Source of the DNA: Rhodobacterales bacterium 34-62-10
GTDB lineage: Bacteria; Pseudomonadota; Alphaproteobacteria; Rhodobacterales; Rhodobacteraceae
DNA: 6,622 bases
Assembly (NCBI GenBank): GCA_002282555.1
Contig: NCJR01000221.1
Coordinates: forward strand, 1-6,622
Direction of reading: 5' to 3'
The notes below the pieces were generated by a model. That model ran no database searches. It worked only from the letters and a program-made list of their open reading frames with translations, and was not told the origin of the DNA. The stretch's first letter is position 1. The number at the start of each line of letters is the position of its first letter. Shown here piece after piece: positions 1 to 5,882 of this stretch. The position numbers and the translations under genes were made by a program.

Positions 1-1025
1 GCGGCGACCTGAATTTCATTGTCGAAATGGCCGATGTTGCCGACGATGGCCATGTCTTTCATCTGGCGCATATGCTCGATGCGGATCACGTCGCGGTTGC
101 CGGTGGTGGTGATGAAGATGTCAGCGGTGCTGACCACATCTTCCAGCAGCACAACCTCGAACCCGTCCATGGCGGCTTGCAGCGCGCAGATCGGATCGAC
201 TTCGGTGACCTTGACGCGGGCGCCGGCACCCTGAAGCGAGGCGGCGGAGCCTTTGCCCACATCGCCGTAACCGCAGACGACGGCGACTTTGCCGGCCATC
301 ATGGTGTCGGTGGCGCGGCGGATCCCGTCGACCAGCGATTCCTTGCAGCCGTATTTATTGTCGAATTTGGATTTGGTCACAGAGTCGTTCACGTTGATCG
401 CGGGGAAGGGCAGCTGGCCCTTCTTGTGCAGATCATAGAGGCGGTGAACGCCGGTCGTGGTTTCCTCGGACACGCCCTTGATCGCGTCGCGGGTCTTGGT
501 GAACCAGCCCGAGCTTGCGGCCATACGCTTGGCGATCTGCTTCTTGATCACCTCTTCTTCCTCAGATTGCGGGACGGGGATGATCTCCTCGCCTGCTTCG
601 GCGCGGGCACCCAGCAGAACATAGAGGGTCGCGTCGCCACCATCGTCGAGGATCATGTTCGCGCCCTCGGGGAACATGAAGGATTTGTCGAGGTAATCCC
701 AATGCTCTTCCAGCGTCTGGCCCTTGATGGCGAAAACGGGCGTGCCGCCTGCGGCGATGGCTGCGGCGGCGTGATCTTGGGTCGAGAAGATGTTGCACGA
801 CGCCCAGCGCACGTCAGCGCCCAGTTCCACCAGCGTTTCGATCAGAACGGCGGTCTGGATCGTCATGTGCAGCGAGCCGACGATGCGCGCGCCTTTGAGC
901 GGCTTCGACTGGCCGTATTCGGCGCGGCAGGCCATCAGGCCCGGCATTTCGGTTTCGGCAATATCAAGCTCTTTGCGGCCATAAGCAGCAAGCGCGATAT
1001 CCTTGACGATGTAATCATTGGCCAT
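1..1025 (-). CDS. ahcY: S-adenosylhomocysteine hydrolase (adenosylhomocysteinase), 3' end outside window
   Basis: Cytosolic NAD-dependent enzyme that reversibly splits S-adenosylhomocysteine into adenosine and homocysteine, removing the inhibitory by-product of all SAM-dependent methylations. 341 complete codons are visible; the family in proteobacteria is about 460-470 residues, so roughly the last 120 are missing at the window edge. Seen motifs: [11 protein letters not shown] (His53), DDGGD (127-131), SEETTTG (186-192), [12 protein letters not shown] with Lys218 and Asp222, the Rossmann NAD loop GYGDVGKG (252-259), and GNIGHFDNE (329-337, His333). These match the substrate and cofactor residues of the mammalian enzyme. 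The segment around 140-180 is the extra insertion typical of bacterial long-form AhcY. The start ATG (minus strand, 1025-1023) follows a GAAGGG Shine-Dalgarno at a 7-nt spacing and gives the usual short N-terminus. The gene is divergent from the FkbM-type methyltransferase gene. Identity is essentially certain. Confidence 0.97.
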   Translation of the reverse strand, partial: MANDYIVKDIALAAYGRKELDIAETEMPGLMACRAEYGQSKPLKGARIVGSLHMTIQTAVLIETLVELGADVRWASCNIFSTQDHAAAAIAAGGTPVFAIKGQTLEEHWDYLDKSFMFPEGANMILDDGGDATLYVLLGARAEAGEEIIPVPQSEEEEVIKKQIAKRMAASSGWFTKTRDAIKGVSEETTTGVHRLYDLHKKGQLPFPAINVNDSVTKSKFDNKYGCKESLVDGIRRATDTMMAGKVAVVCGYGDVGKGSAASLQGAGARVKVTEVDPICALQAAMDGFEVVLLEDVVSTADIFITTTGNRDVIRIEHMRQMKDMAIVGNIGHFDNEIQVA

Positions 1026-1056
1026 CTGGGCACCCTTCAAAAAAGATTCTTGACCG

Positions 1057-1085
1057 CGCATAGCATCACTTGTTTGTGGTCACAA
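1057..1085 (-). promoter_or_regulatory. Candidate sigma70-type ahcY promoter
   Basis: Reading the minus strand upstream of ahcY, TTGTGA (1085-1080) is followed after 17 nt by TATGCG (1062-1057). TGC directly precedes the hexamer, giving an extended -10 (TGnTAT). The -10 itself matches the consensus at only three positions. Transcription would start near 1050 and leave a leader of about 25 nt, too short for a riboswitch. This is inferred from sequence only. Confidence 0.35.
1074..1085. repeat. Perfect inverted repeat TTGTG-GT-CACAA, possible operator
   Basis: Five-base perfect arms (TTGTG and CACAA) are separated by 2 nt in the 108-bp divergent region between ahcY and the FkbM-type gene. The repeat overlaps the candidate ahcY -35 element, a typical place for a repressor or activator site. 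The regulator is not identifiable from the sequence. A SAM-cycle regulator such as SahR is conceivable, but I cannot match the site to a known consensus. A 12-bp palindrome can also occur by chance. Confidence 0.3.
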
Positions 1086-1133
1086 CTTCCGCAAGCGTGG
1101 CGACGCGGTTTCGGCGGAAACATAGGCTTTTTG

Positions 1134-1847
1134 ATGAGTATGGCAAATACGGGTGGGGCAGGCGGGATGGACGAGCAGGTTGCGGAGAATTGCTACGGGA
1201 AATATTCGGTGCCCGAGGGTCTGGATCATCGCCCGGCGGTGCATCTGATCAAGGCGGGGCAAGTTTATGAGCCAAAGACCCTGAGCTTCATGCGGGACCA
1301 TGCGGGGACCGGCGATATTGTACATGCGGGGGCGTTCTTTGGTGACTTTGTCCCTGCGCTGGCCACGGCGCTGGCACCCGGCGCGCATCTTTGGGCGTTC
1401 GAGCCGAACCCGTCATCCTTTGCCCATGCCGAAAAGACCGTGGCACTGAACGGGTTGCAGAATGTCACGCTGCGGAACAATGCCGTGTCGGACACGACTG
1501 GCCATATCCTGTTCAGGACGCGCGACGAAGAGGGTAATCCGTTGGGCGGGCACAGCCATTTCGTGACCGAGCCCGGTCCGGGTATCGAGGAGGTCGCATC
1601 GGTCCAGATCGATACGGTCGTGCCAGAGGATCGGACGGTGTCGATCCTGCAACTGGATGTGGAAGGCCATGCGCCGCAAGCCCTGCGCGGGGCTGCGCGG
1701 ATCATCGCGCGTGACAAGCCGATCATCATCCTTGAAGGCAAAAAGAAAATGTGGTGGTTCCGTAAAGGTTATAAATCCTTGGGCTATCAGCTCCGCGGCA
1801 CCCTGCACGGCAATTCGGTCTTTTCGGTCGGGGAGGTGCGGATCTGA
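1134..1847 (+). CDS. FkbM-family SAM-dependent methyltransferase
   Basis: A 237-residue protein with a class I Rossmann methyltransferase core of the FkbM type, a family that mostly O-methylates sugars, polyketides and other small or surface molecules. Visible landmarks: a degenerate SAM motif I, IVHAGAFFGD (62-71); the acidic strand AFEPNP (88-93), expected to bind the ribose hydroxyls; NNAVSD (115-120); LQLDVEGHAPQALRGA (172-187), matching the FkbM signature (I/L)D(V/I)EGxE; and DKPIIILE (194-201). The N-terminal 60 residues have no recognisable domain, and there is no signal peptide or membrane segment. The substrate cannot be told. The start is uncertain: ATG 1134, ATG 1140 and ATG 1167 are in frame, and none has a strong Shine-Dalgarno. 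1134 is chosen as the longest start clear of ahcY; 1167 would give 226 residues and keep all conserved parts. The HD-domain gene follows 32 bp downstream, probably in the same transcript. Confidence 0.87.
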   Translation: MSMANTGGAGGMDEQVAENCYGKYSVPEGLDHRPAVHLIKAGQVYEPKTLSFMRDHAGTGDIVHAGAFFGDFVPALATALAPGAHLWAFEPNPSSFAHAEKTVALNGLQNVTLRNNAVSDTTGHILFRTRDEEGNPLGGHSHFVTEPGPGIEEVASVQIDTVVPEDRTVSILQLDVEGHAPQALRGAARIIARDKPIIILEGKKKMWWFRKGYKSLGYQLRGTLHGNSVFSVGEVRI

Positions 1848-1879
1848 CCCCTGATCCGAACCGAACAAGGACGCCCGAT

Positions 1880-2476
1880 ATGCCCAAACCGCCCCGCGCC
1901 TGGCAAAGGATGCTGTCGGGACGCCGTCTTGACCTGCTGGACCCGACACCGATGGATATCGAGATCGAGGATATCGCCCATGGTCTGGCCTTTGTTGCGC
2001 GCTGGAACGGGCAGACGCGGGGCGATCACGCCTATTCCGTGGCCGAACATTCGCTGCTGGTGGAAACTTTGTTCAGCCGGATGGCGCCGGGGATTGCCCC
2101 GAAATGGCAATTGGCCGCGCTTTTGCATGATGCGCCCGAATATGTGATCGGCGACATGATCAGCCCGGTCAAATCCGCAGTCGGGCCGGGATATGAGGAA
2201 TTGGACGCGCGGCTGACGGCGGCAATCCATATCCGTTTCGGGCTGCCCGCCACCATCCCTGCGGCGATCAAGAAACAGATCAAACAGGCGGACCGGATCA
2301 GCGCGTGGATGGAGGCGGTTGCGATTGCGGGCTTTACGGAAGCTGAGGCAGACAAGCTGTTCAGAAGGCCGGATGCGTCACTGATCCGTGGGCTTTCGAT
2401 CCAATTGCGCCCGCCAGTCGCGGTTCGGGGCGATTATACCGAGCGGCATCATGGTCTGCTGTCGCTCATGAGCTGA
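1880..2476 (+). CDS. HD-domain phosphohydrolase, YfbR (5'-deoxynucleotidase)-like
   Basis: A 198-residue cytosolic metal-dependent phosphohydrolase, very close in length to E. coli YfbR (about 199), which dephosphorylates deoxynucleoside monophosphates. The YfbR pattern is complete: Arg41-Trp42 (phosphate and base contact pair in YfbR), AEHS with His57, LLHDAPEYVIGD with His83-Asp84 and candidate catalytic Glu87, and QADRI with Asp138. His57, His83, Asp84 and Asp138 would be the metal ligands. The SPVK segment (95-98) corresponds to the TPVK of YfbR. Upstream of the HD core lies a 40-residue N-terminal segment that I cannot assign. The start ATG has an AAGGA Shine-Dalgarno at 1867-1871, 8 nt away. 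The gene probably forms an operon with the methyltransferase upstream and converges on ilvA. The 5'-nucleotidase activity is inferred from the motif; other nucleotide substrates are possible. Confidence 0.88.
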   Translation: MPKPPRAWQRMLSGRRLDLLDPTPMDIEIEDIAHGLAFVARWNGQTRGDHAYSVAEHSLLVETLFSRMAPGIAPKWQLAALLHDAPEYVIGDMISPVKSAVGPGYEELDARLTAAIHIRFGLPATIPAAIKKQIKQADRISAWMEAVAIAGFTEAEADKLFRRPDASLIRGLSIQLRPPVAVRGDYTERHHGLLSLMS

Positions 2477-2482
2477 CCTATC

Positions 2483-2505
2483 CTTTCATCGTTCCACAAA
2501 TACTC
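2483..2505 (-). repeat. Candidate dispersed Rhodobacterales intergenic motif (GAGTATTT ... GATGAAAG)
   Basis: On the minus strand the convergent gap between the HD gene and ilvA contains GAGTATTT, then GTGGAAC, then GATGAAAG. I recall near-identical GAGTATTT-N(6-8)-GATGAA(A/G) strings recurring between genes in Rhodobacteraceae genomes, but this is memory and not a search. Only one copy is present in this window. Apart from this motif the 53-bp gap holds no convincing hairpin terminator for either flanking gene. Confidence 0.35.
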
Positions 2506-2529
2506 AAGACAACGGCGACTTGAAGCGCC

Positions 2530-3768
2530 TCAGATCAGGAATTCGGACAGCGTCTCGTCATTGGTGATGTCGCGATAGGTAAAACCCGCCTTGTTCAGCT
2601 TGACGAACAACGAGGTGAAATTCTGCGCCTCGGTCGTCTCGATCCCGATCAGGACCGAACCGAAGTTGCGCGCCGATTTCTTGAGGTATTCGAAGCGCGC
2701 GATATCGTCATCGGGGCCAAGGATGTTCAGAAACTCTTTCAGCGCGCCGGGGCGCTGCGGCATGCGCAGGATGAAGTATTTCTTCACACCGGAATAACGC
2801 TGCGCGCGTTCTTTCACTTCGGGCAGGCGTTCGAAATCGAAATTGCCGCCAGAGGTGACGCAGACCACGGTCTTGCCCTTGATCCGGTCGGCGACATCGA
2901 CAAGCGCATCCACGGCCAGCGCGCCAGCGGGTTCCAGCACGATCCCTTCGACGTTGAGCATTTCAAGGATGGTGGTGCAGATCCGATCCTCGGGCGCGAT
3001 CACCACGTCATGCGGGTCAACGTCATGCAGGCGGGCGAAGGTTTGCGTGCCGATGCAGGCCACCGCCGCGCCATCGACGAAGGTGTTGACCTTGTCCAGC
3101 ATCACGGGACGCCCCGCGGACAGGGCGGCCTGAAAGCTGGCGCCACCCAAGGGTTCGACAAAAGTGTAACCCGGCTGGGTGCCAAAGAAGCTGCGCACAC
3201 CCGCCGACAGACCGCCGCCGCCCACGGGCAGAAGGATATGATCGGGCACCTGCCCCAGTTCTTCGAGGATTTCCACGGCGACCGAGGCTTGGCCTTCGAT
3301 CACATCGGCATCGTCAAAGGGGGACAGGAAATGCCCGCCCTGTTCAGCACAGAATTTTTGCGCCGAGGCGAGCGTGTCGTCGAAATAGTCGCCCTTGAGT
3401 TTGATCTGGACCGCGTCGCCGCCGAACATGCCGGTTTTCTGGATTTTCTGCTGCGGCGTGGTCACGGGCATGAAGATCACGCCCTTCACCCCGAAATGGC
3501 GGCACATGAAGGCCACGCCCTGCGCGTGATTGCCTGCCGAGGCGCAGACAAAAAGCCGTCTGTCCGGATCGGCGGCCAGAACCTTGCGCATCGCGTTGAA
3601 GGCCCCGCGCAGTTTATAGGAGCGGACGGGCGACAGATCCTCGCGCTTGAGCCAGATATCGGCCTCGAACCGGTCGGACAGATGGGCGTTCCGCGACAGC
3701 GGGGTCGCGGGGAACACTTCGCGCATGGCGCGTTCGGCAGCGCGGGCCTGATCTTGAAACTGGGTCAT
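2530..3768 (-). CDS. ilvA: Threonine dehydratase (threonine ammonia-lyase), biosynthetic short form
   Basis: PLP enzyme that deaminates L-threonine to 2-oxobutanoate, the committed step of isoleucine synthesis. The protein is 412 residues. The fold type II catalytic domain (about 1-320) shows SYKLRGAFNA with Schiff-base Lys52, the substrate loop SAGNHAQG (77-84), the phosphate-binding glycine loop PVGGGGLSAG (181-190) and TSGGNFD (305-311). Residues about 329-412, starting KKYFILRMPQRPGALKEF, form one ACT-like regulatory domain, as in the roughly 420-residue Bacillus/Corynebacterium type; E. coli IlvA has two such subdomains and is about 514 residues. This points to the biosynthetic enzyme rather than the catabolic TdcB, with feedback control by isoleucine expected from the family. 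The start at 3768 is chosen because an in-frame upstream ATG at 3870 would add 34 non-homologous residues and run across the argG promoter region. The Shine-Dalgarno is weak (AGAGA). Divergent from argG. Confidence 0.95.
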   Translation of the reverse strand: MTQFQDQARAAERAMREVFPATPLSRNAHLSDRFEADIWLKREDLSPVRSYKLRGAFNAMRKVLAADPDRRLFVCASAGNHAQGVAFMCRHFGVKGVIFMPVTTPQQKIQKTGMFGGDAVQIKLKGDYFDDTLASAQKFCAEQGGHFLSPFDDADVIEGQASVAVEILEELGQVPDHILLPVGGGGLSAGVRSFFGTQPGYTFVEPLGGASFQAALSAGRPVMLDKVNTFVDGAAVACIGTQTFARLHDVDPHDVVIAPEDRICTTILEMLNVEGIVLEPAGALAVDALVDVADRIKGKTVVCVTSGGNFDFERLPEVKERAQRYSGVKKYFILRMPQRPGALKEFLNILGPDDDIARFEYLKKSARNFGSVLIGIETTEAQNFTSLFVKLNKAGFTYRDITNDETLSEFLI

Positions 3769-3783
3769 ATGCGATCTCTGGCG

Positions 3784-3813
3784 CAGCTTGGCCTGTGGTG
3801 CAAGCCAAAGCTG
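3784..3813. repeat. Imperfect inverted repeat in the ilvA-argG divergent region
   Basis: CAGCTTGGC (3784-3792) pairs with GCCAAAGCTG (3804-3813), leaving one bulged A and an 11-nt centre. It lies 16 bp upstream of the ilvA start codon and upstream of the candidate argG promoter. It could be an operator for a dimeric regulator or a hairpin in the ilvA 5' leader; no run of T follows it on either strand, so it is not an intrinsic terminator. Function is unknown. Confidence 0.3.
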
Positions 3814-3828
3814 GTGCCCCTGCCCACC

Positions 3829-3855
3829 TTGCCCTGCGGCACAAAACCCGATAAT
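3829..3855 (+). promoter_or_regulatory. argG: Candidate argG promoter
   Basis: TTGCCC (3829-3834) and GATAAT (3850-3855, five of six matches to TATAAT) are separated by 15 nt, slightly short of the ideal 17. An alternative reading pairs the same -35 with TAATCG at 17 nt. Transcription would begin around 3862 and leave a leader of about 26 nt before argG. No equally good promoter for ilvA is visible on the other strand. Confidence 0.35.
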
Positions 3856-3887
3856 CGCCGCAAAACGCATTCAGTGGGGAAAAACAC

Positions 3888-5111
3888 ATGTCCGCGCCCA
3901 AGAAAGTCGTGCTGGCCTATTCCGGCGGCCTTGATACCTCGATCATCCTGTGGCTGCAAACCGAATATGGTTGCGAGGTGGTGACATTTACCGCCGATCT
4001 GGGTCAGGGCGAGGAGTTGGAGCCGGCCCGCGCCAAGGCCGAGCTTTTGGGGATCAAGCCCGAGAACATCTATATCGAAGATGTGCGCGAAGAGTTCGTG
4101 CGCGATTTCGTGTTCCCGATGTTCCGCGCCAATGCGCTGTATGAGGGGCTGTATCTGCTGGGCACATCCATCGCGCGGCCGTTGATTTCCAAGCGTCTGG
4201 TCGAGATTGCGGCCGAGACCGGGGCCGATGCCGTGGCGCATGGCGCGACCGGCAAGGGCAATGATCAGGTGCGGTTCGAACTGTCGGCCTATGCCCTGAA
4301 CCCCGAGATCAAGGTGATTGCGCCGTGGCGTCTGTGGGATCTGACCAGCCGGACCAAGCTGATCGAATTCGCTGAAACGAACCAGATCCCGATTGCCAAG
4401 GACAAGCGCGGCGAGGCGCCGTTCAGTGTGGATGCGAACCTGCTGCACACCTCATCCGAGGGGAAGGCGCTGGAGAATCCGGCGGAGCAGGCACCGGAAT
4501 ATGTGTATCAGCGCACCGTTTCGCCTGAGGATGCGCCGGATACGCCGGAGTATATCGAAGTGAGTTTCGAGCGTGGCGATGCCACGGCGATCAATGGTGA
4601 GGCGATGAGCCCGGCCACGATCCTGACCAAGCTGAACGAATTGGGCGGTAAGCATGGGATCGGGCGGCTGGATTTCGTGGAGAACCGCTTTGTCGGCATG
4701 AAGTCGCGCGGCATCTATGAGACGCCGGGCGGGACGGTGCTGCTTGAGGCGCATCGCGGGATCGAGCAGATCACGCTGGATGCGGGTGCGGGCCACCTGA
4801 AAGACAGCATCATGCCGCGCTATGCCGAGTTGATCTATAACGGCTTCTGGTTCAGCCCCGAGCGGGAGATGTTGCAGGCCCTGATCGACAAGAGCCAGGA
4901 GCATGTGACGGGGACCGTGCGGTTGAAGCTGTACAAGGGTCTGGCGACCTGTGTGGGGCGTTGGTCGGATCACAGCCTCTATTCCGAGGCGCATGTGACG
5001 TTTGAGGATGATGCCGGGGCCTATGATCAGAAGGACGCGCAGGGGTTCATTCGGTTGAATGCACTGCGGCTGAAGCTGATTGCCACGCGGAACCGTCGCG
5101 TCAAAGCCTGA
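3888..5111 (+). CDS. argG: Argininosuccinate synthase
   Basis: Cytosolic ATP-dependent ligase joining citrulline and aspartate into argininosuccinate, the penultimate step of arginine synthesis. At 407 residues it is the normal length of the common type 1 family (about 400-410) and is complete. Seen: the N-type ATP pyrophosphatase P-loop YSGGLDTS (11-18), [10 protein letters not shown] (92-101), the substrate loop [10 protein letters not shown] (118-127), and [13 protein letters not shown] (180-192) with the expected serine and glutamate contacts to citrulline. The C-terminal oligomerisation region is intact, ending in a basic tail. The start ATG follows a GGGGA Shine-Dalgarno (3876-3880) at 7 nt. 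The gene is monocistronic by context: divergent from ilvA upstream, with its own intrinsic terminator 23 bp after the stop codon. Confidence 0.98.
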   Translation: MSAPKKVVLAYSGGLDTSIILWLQTEYGCEVVTFTADLGQGEELEPARAKAELLGIKPENIYIEDVREEFVRDFVFPMFRANALYEGLYLLGTSIARPLISKRLVEIAAETGADAVAHGATGKGNDQVRFELSAYALNPEIKVIAPWRLWDLTSRTKLIEFAETNQIPIAKDKRGEAPFSVDANLLHTSSEGKALENPAEQAPEYVYQRTVSPEDAPDTPEYIEVSFERGDATAINGEAMSPATILTKLNELGGKHGIGRLDFVENRFVGMKSRGIYETPGGTVLLEAHRGIEQITLDAGAGHLKDSIMPRYAELIYNGFWFSPEREMLQALIDKSQEHVTGTVRLKLYKGLATCVGRWSDHSLYSEAHVTFEDDAGAYDQKDAQGFIRLNALRLKLIATRNRRVKA

Positions 5112-5134
5112 TGTAGACACTGATCTGGCGGAAT

Positions 5135-5158
5135 GGGCGGTCTTTGGGCCGCCCTTTT
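5135..5158 (+). terminator. argG: Rho-independent terminator of argG
   Basis: Eight-base-pair GC-rich stem, 5135-5142 (GGGCGGTC) with 5147-5154 (GGCCGCCC, one G-U pair), a TTTG tetraloop, then TTTT at 5155-5158. It starts 23 bp after the argG stop. On the minus strand the hairpin is not followed by a T-run, so it should serve argG rather than the convergent sulfotransferase-like gene. Confidence 0.85.
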
Positions 5159-5166
5159 GCGTCTGG

Positions 5167-5880
5167 TCAGAGTTTGAGCCTCTCTAACCTTTGGTAATGC
5201 GGCAGGGCTTGCGCGACCAGATCGCCAGCAGGACCTGTCAGAACGGGGGGCGGGCCTTCGGCGGGGGCGAAACCGGTGGAGGCGTGGACGGCGCCATACC
5301 AATGCGGTGCCCAGACCCCGTCAGAGGGATGCCCACCCATGGGCCAGGACAGCATCGCGGGATCGAAGGGTAAGCCCAGCGCGTCGCAGAGCCGCGTCAG
5401 CATCGCGCGCGGGTCGCGGCGGATGTCGGCGGAGTCGATCACCAAAGGGTTAATGCCCTGTGCGGTCAGGTCATCGAATATCTGGGTCTGCTGGGTGAAG
5501 CCGATATCGGCCAGCGTCGGGTTGTCGTATTTCGCGCCGAAACTGGCCACGACCCGCGCGGGGTGGCGGATCAGAAAGACGTGGCGGACATGGGCGAACC
5601 AATCGCGGGGGATGCCTGCGATCATGTGCTGGGTCATGTGTTTTTGGTAGAAGTGCTGTTTCTTGTCTGGCACAGGCCCGGTGAGGGTGGCGGCGACCTT
5701 GGCGGGATCAGTCGGCTGAGAGGCCCGAACCGCGTGGCGCATCGGATGATCCAGCCCGGTTCGGTCCAGATATGCCGCGTAAAACGGCTCATCCACCACG
5801 GCAAAATCGGGACGCGCGCCGAAGGCATACATCATCGCGGTGGACAGATTGCGCGGGCCGGACCACATGGCGATCCGCAT
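5167..5880 (-). CDS. Sulfotransferase-like P-loop protein paired with class IV aminotransferase
   Basis: A complete 237-residue soluble protein of the P-loop sulfotransferase-like superfamily. Residues 3-17 (IAMWSGPRNLSTAMM) form the nucleotide-binding loop after the first strand, where PAPS-dependent enzymes bind the 5'-phosphosulfate; Arg10 sits where many cytosolic sulfotransferases have lysine. VVDEPFYAAYL (28-38) follows, then FLIRHPARVVASF (102-114), which matches the 3'-phosphate-binding region (Arg-x-Pro pattern). The C-terminal half contains DGVWAPHWYGAVHASTGF (187-204), a strongly conserved-looking block. The start ATG lies 2 nt after the stop of the upstream aminotransferase gene (TGATCATG), so translation is probably coupled. 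I recall the same two domains fused in plant branched-chain-aminotransferase-like proteins. Whether the protein transfers sulfate, or only keeps the fold, cannot be told; the substrate is unknown. Confidence 0.82.
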   Translation of the reverse strand: MRIAMWSGPRNLSTAMMYAFGARPDFAVVDEPFYAAYLDRTGLDHPMRHAVRASQPTDPAKVAATLTGPVPDKKQHFYQKHMTQHMIAGIPRDWFAHVRHVFLIRHPARVVASFGAKYDNPTLADIGFTQQTQIFDDLTAQGINPLVIDSADIRRDPRAMLTRLCDALGLPFDPAMLSWPMGGHPSDGVWAPHWYGAVHASTGFAPAEGPPPVLTGPAGDLVAQALPHYQRLERLKL

Positions 5881-5882
5881 GA

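Noticed and set aside
27..1133. Long open frame on the plus strand running into the methyltransferase gene
   Set aside because: It is the antisense of ahcY, kept open by high G+C codon use. The translation shows no family motifs before about 1134, and the ahcY frame on the other strand is unmistakable.
1026..1133. SAH or SAM riboswitch upstream of ahcY
   Set aside because: The region is short, lacks recognisable conserved cores or a pseudoknot-forming arrangement, and the likely leader is only a few tens of bases.
2504..2522. TCAAG-N9/10-CTTGA inverted repeat as a terminator in the convergent gap
   Set aside because: Five-base AT-rich arms, long loop and no T-run; too weak to call.
3769..3870. 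ATG at 3870 as the ilvA start
   Set aside because: It would add 34 residues unlike any IlvA N-terminus and overlap the argG promoter region; the ATG at 3768 gives the standard family N-terminus.
3010..3984. 324-codon plus-strand open frame
   Set aside because: Antisense of ilvA and then out of frame across the argG start; low-complexity His/Gly/Ala/Asp-rich translation typical of a shadow frame.
3765..5120. Two long minus-strand open frames opposite argG
   Set aside because: Both lie antisense to a complete, well conserved argG and have no recognisable motifs or convincing starts.
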